Below, one piece after another: positions 5,739 through 8,320 of a stretch of 8,320 nt of DNA (position 1 is the stretch's first letter; the number at the start of each line of letters is the position of its first letter). The notes under the pieces are model-generated. The model had not been told where the DNA came from. It ran no database searches and saw only the letters and a list, made by a program, of their open reading frames with translations. Both the position numbers and the translations under genes were made by a program. Origin of the DNA: Pseudomonadota bacterium (lineage in GTDB: Bacteria; Desulfobacterota; Desulfobulbia; Desulfobulbales; Desulfobulbaceae); NCBI GenBank assembly GCA_009782165.1, contig WQUH01000305.1:1-8320 (forward strand), written 5' to 3'.

Positions 5739-7767
5739 AAACCGTGTCCTCGTTGTGGACGATCAGGAAGAGAACCGCTATTTCGCGGAGGTGCTGCTCA
5801 GGGGCAACGGCTACGAGGTGCATACCGCGGGCAATGGCGCCGAGGCGCTGGCCCAGCTCCGCGCCATGGAATTCGATCTCATCCTCAGCGATATCCTCAT
5901 GCCGGTGATGGATGGATTCGAATTCTGCCGGATTGTCAAAAGCGACGGGCAACTGTGCCATATTCCGTTTGTCGTCTGTACGGCCACCTACACGGAGCCC
6001 CAGGACGAGGAGTTGGCCATGAAAATCGGGGTCGACCGTTTTCTGGTGAAACCCTGCGAGCCGGAGGCACTGCTGGCCGTGGTCCGCGAGAGCATGACGG
6101 CGTACCCGTTGCCGTGCCTTTCCCCCCGTGACCTGGTCCCGGACGAGCAGGTGTTCAAGCTCTACAACGAGCGGCTCGTGCATAAGCTCGAGGAGAAGAT
6201 GTTGCAGCTGGAGAAGGAGACCAGGGCGCTGCGCGCATCCGAAGCGAAGTTCCGTCAGTTTTACGAGAGCATGACCGCCGGCGTGTTTTCCATCGACAAG
6301 CAGGGGCGGATCCGGGAAAGCAATGCCTCCTTTCAGCGGATGCTCGGCTATACGGCCGAGGAGTTGCTGTTCGTCACCTACAGCGAGCTGACGCCGGCAC
6401 GGTGGCATGTGGTCGACGAGATCTTTTTGCGGGATCAGGTGATGGCCAAAGGGTTTTCCGAGGTCTATGAAAAAGAGTACCAGCGGAAGGACGGCAGCGT
6501 GTTCCCCGTCGAGATGGAGGGCTTCCGGATCCGCAACGATATCAGGGAACAGGAGGAGATCTGGTGCGTCGTTCAGGATATTTCCGAGCGAAAAAGTGCG
6601 GAAACGCTCCAGAAGAAGCTGGAAGAACAACTGTACCAGGCCCAGAAAATGGAGTCCATCGGCCGGCTGGCCGGGGGGGTGGCGCACGATTTCAACAATA
6701 TGCTCAGCGTCATCCTCAGCTATGCCCAAATGGGCCTGGCAGAGGCCGACCCTGCCTCCTCTCTGCGCGTTTTTTTTCAGGACATCCTTGAGGCCGCGCG
6801 ACGTTCGGCCGACGTGGCCAGAAAATTGCAGGTTTTCGCCCGCCACCAGGCCATTGTCCCCAAGGTGCTCGATCTCAACGAATCCGTGCGCGACATGCTC
6901 AAAATGCTCCACCGGCTGGTCGGCGAAGAGATTCAACTGCACTGGCGGCCGGGATCGGATATCTGGCCGGTCAAAATCGATCCGACCCAGGTCGACCGGA
7001 TCCTGGCCAACCTGCTGGTCAACAGCCGCGATGCCATCGTCGGCGCCGGAGATGTCGTCATTGCCACCAGGAATGTCTGTTTCGATGCGGACAACTGGGT
7101 CTATTATTCAGATGTGGTTCCGGGCGAATATGTGCTGCTGACGGTCAGCGACAATGGCTGCGGCATGGACAAGAGTATGCTCAACAAGATTTTTGAACCG
7201 TTTTTCACCACCAAGGGGGAGGGCCTCGGCACCGGCATGGGCCTGGCAACGGTGTACGGCATCGTCAAGCAGAATAACGGTTCGCTCGATGTGGACAGCG
7301 AGCCGGGCAAGGGGACGACCTTCAAAATCTATCTGCCGCGGGTCCAGGAGGATCTGGCCGAGAACGAACCGGGGCAGACGGCGGCAATTCCGCGCGGCCA
7401 AGGGGAAACCATTCTGGTGGCCGAGGATGAACAGGCTGTCCTCGAAATGGCCAATATCATCCTGACCGGGCTGGGCTACACGGTGCTGCTTGCCAACAAC
7501 CCCGTGGCTGCGATCGAGAAATCCAGCAGCCATACCGGCGAGATCGATCTGCTGCTCGCCGATGTGATCATGCCGACCATGAACGGCAAGGAACTGTCCG
7601 ATCAGCTCAGCAAATCGCGGACCCGGATGAAAACGCTCTACATGTCCGGCTATGAGAATCAGGTGAGCGCCAGACTGGAGCAGCAGGAACAGGATCGGTA
7701 TTTCCTCAGGAAACCCTTTTCCGTCAGGGAGCTGGCGATCAAGGTGCGGGAAGCGCTGAGCGGGTGA
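5731..7767 (+). CDS. Soluble hybrid histidine kinase, REC-PAS-HisKA-HATPase-REC
   Basis: A 678-residue cytoplasmic kinase with no signal peptide or membrane helix. Order: N-terminal receiver (about 3-122: Asp10/Asp11, phospho-acceptor Asp54 in [11 protein letters not shown], Thr84, Lys107); coiled coil (about 140-170); PAS (about 169-287, ending DISERKS); HisKA with His319 in GGVAHDFNN; HATPase with N-box Asn431 (LLVNSRDA), Asp474 (SDNGCGMD) and G-box GLGTGMGLA (498-506); C-terminal receiver (about 559-678: Glu565/Asp566, phospho-acceptor Asp611 in [11 protein letters not shown], Lys661). The N-terminal receiver suggests that another kinase controls it. The start at 5731 is preferred to the in-frame ATG at 5683 because [15 protein letters not shown] is a standard receiver start and GGAG (5720-5723) sits seven bases upstream. 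It is the last gene of the three-gene operon, overlapping its neighbour in ATGAGTGA. It has no HPt or output domain. Confidence 0.93.
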   Translation: MSENRVLVVDDQEENRYFAEVLLRGNGYEVHTAGNGAEALAQLRAMEFDLILSDILMPVMDGFEFCRIVKSDGQLCHIPFVVCTATYTEPQDEELAMKIGVDRFLVKPCEPEALLAVVRESMTAYPLPCLSPRDLVPDEQVFKLYNERLVHKLEEKMLQLEKETRALRASEAKFRQFYESMTAGVFSIDKQGRIRESNASFQRMLGYTAEELLFVTYSELTPARWHVVDEIFLRDQVMAKGFSEVYEKEYQRKDGSVFPVEMEGFRIRNDIREQEEIWCVVQDISERKSAETLQKKLEEQLYQAQKMESIGRLAGGVAHDFNNMLSVILSYAQMGLAEADPASSLRVFFQDILEAARRSADVARKLQVFARHQAIVPKVLDLNESVRDMLKMLHRLVGEEIQLHWRPGSDIWPVKIDPTQVDRILANLLVNSRDAIVGAGDVVIATRNVCFDADNWVYYSDVVPGEYVLLTVSDNGCGMDKSMLNKIFEPFFTTKGEGLGTGMGLATVYGIVKQNNGSLDVDSEPGKGTTFKIYLPRVQEDLAENEPGQTAAIPRGQGETILVAEDEQAVLEMANIILTGLGYTVLLANNPVAAIEKSSSHTGEIDLLLADVIMPTMNGKELSDQLSKSRTRMKTLYMSGYENQVSARLEQQEQDRYFLRKPFSVRELAIKVREALSG

Positions 7768-7769
7768 TC

Positions 7770-7797
7770 TTGCCTTTCCGGACGAAATGGTTATATT
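7770..7797 (+). promoter_or_regulatory. Candidate sigma-70 promoter for the Bax inhibitor-1 family gene
   Basis: TTGCCT (7770-7775, four of six to the -35 consensus) is followed by a 16-base spacer and TATATT (7792-7797, five of six to the -10 consensus). It begins three bases after the hybrid kinase stop codon, in a locally AT-richer gap, and would give a leader of about 40 bases. It supports the next gene being its own unit, though no terminator separates it from the operon. Confidence 0.4.
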
Positions 7798-7842
7798 GAT
7801 CGTTCAACCTCTCGCTCTTCATTCATCAAGGAGAAGGCAGTA

Positions 7843-8320
7843 ATGCAGACACAGACCGGAACGCACGACCTCGCTTTGACCCAGGCCAGACAACAGGCTT
7901 CGACCGTCTTTCTGGCCAAGGTTTTCAACTGGATGGCCATCGGCCTCGCCATAACCGGCGCCGTTGCCTACTATGTCGCCGCCTCGGGGATGGCGCTGAT
8001 GATTGCCAAACCGATCTTTATCGGCCTGATGCTGGTCGAACTCGGAATGGTCTTTTTCCTCTCCGCCAGGATCGAACGGATCCAGCCAGCCACCGCCACC
8101 GGGCTTTTTGTCGTCTATTCGGCCTTGAACGGCGTAACCCTGTCGATCATCTTTCTCATCTACACCCATGCCTCCATTGCCGCCACCTTTCTGGTGACCG
8201 CCGGCATGTTCGCGGCCATGGCGGTCTACGGCATGGTCACCAAGCGCGATCTGTCCGGCCTGGGGTCGTTCATGTTCATGGGGTTGATCGGGATCATCCT
8301 GGCCTCGGTGGTCAACTGGT
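7843..8320 (+). CDS. Bax inhibitor-1 / YccA family membrane protein, YbhL-like (3' end cut by window edge)
   Basis: The first 159 residues of an inner-membrane protein of the Bax inhibitor-1 (UPF0005) family; full bacterial members have about 220-240 residues and seven helices. Five helices are visible, at about 30-47, 56-75, 83-107, 110-131 and 142-158. Family signatures include FNWMAIGLAITG near the N-terminus and, closely matching E. coli YbhL as I recall it, ATFLVTAGMFAAM (114-126), TKRDLSGLGS (133-142) and GIILASVVNW (150-159). The start at 7843 is supported by AAGGAGA (7828-7834), eight bases upstream. Some family members conduct calcium in a pH-dependent way, but the role of most bacterial ones is unknown, and the C-terminal acidic residues linked to that activity are outside the window. 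No functional tie to the kinases is evident. Confidence 0.92.
   Translation, partial: MQTQTGTHDLALTQARQQASTVFLAKVFNWMAIGLAITGAVAYYVAASGMALMIAKPIFIGLMLVELGMVFFLSARIERIQPATATGLFVVYSALNGVTLSIIFLIYTHASIAATFLVTAGMFAAMAVYGMVTKRDLSGLGSFMFMGLIGIILASVVNW

Noticed and set aside
5695..6942. A 415-codon minus-strand open frame opposite the hybrid kinase
   Set aside because: Same explanation: no domain, no ribosome binding site recognised, and fully opposite a well-supported REC-PAS-HisKA gene.

Overview
This is a GC-rich, gene-dense bacterial window. It holds six protein genes: one on the minus strand, cut by the left edge, and five on the plus strand, the last cut by the right edge. No RNA gene, insertion sequence, CRISPR array or prophage part was recognised. 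The long PAS-rich kinases and the periplasmic-domain kinase type suggest an anaerobic or sediment-type Proteobacterium or Desulfobacterota (the former deltaproteobacteria). That placement is inference from protein style, not from a marker gene.

Region 1 (1-2211) is a divergent pair. A LysR-type regulator is read leftwards and a YnfM-like 12-helix MFS exporter is read rightwards. The 121-base AT-rich gap between them holds a perfect 6-bp inverted repeat in the T-N11-A layout expected of a LysR operator. It also holds overlapping candidate promoters for both genes. The natural reading is that the regulator controls the exporter and itself.

Region 2 (2212-2443) is a 232-base gap with a weak GC-rich stem-loop after the MFS gene, a poor candidate promoter, an inverted repeat (GGTGAC/GTCACC) and a very strong Shine-Dalgarno sequence.

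Region 3 (2444-7767) is a tight three-gene signalling operon with overlapping coding ends. First comes a membrane histidine kinase with a periplasmic solute-binding-type sensor domain and three PAS domains. Second is a 129-residue single-domain response regulator. Third is a soluble hybrid kinase, REC-PAS-HisKA-HATPase-REC. All phosphorylation residues needed for kinase and receiver chemistry are present. None of the three proteins has a DNA-binding, cyclic-di-GMP, methyltransferase or HPt output domain, so the endpoint of the relay lies outside the window.

Region 4 (7768-8320) has a short gap with a plausible promoter, then the first 159 residues of a Bax inhibitor-1 family (YbhL-like) inner-membrane protein, probably a separate transcription unit.

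The gene content is mostly of recognisable families. The points most worth following up are the output-less relay, the altered ligand pocket predicted for the sensor domain, and the LysR operator.
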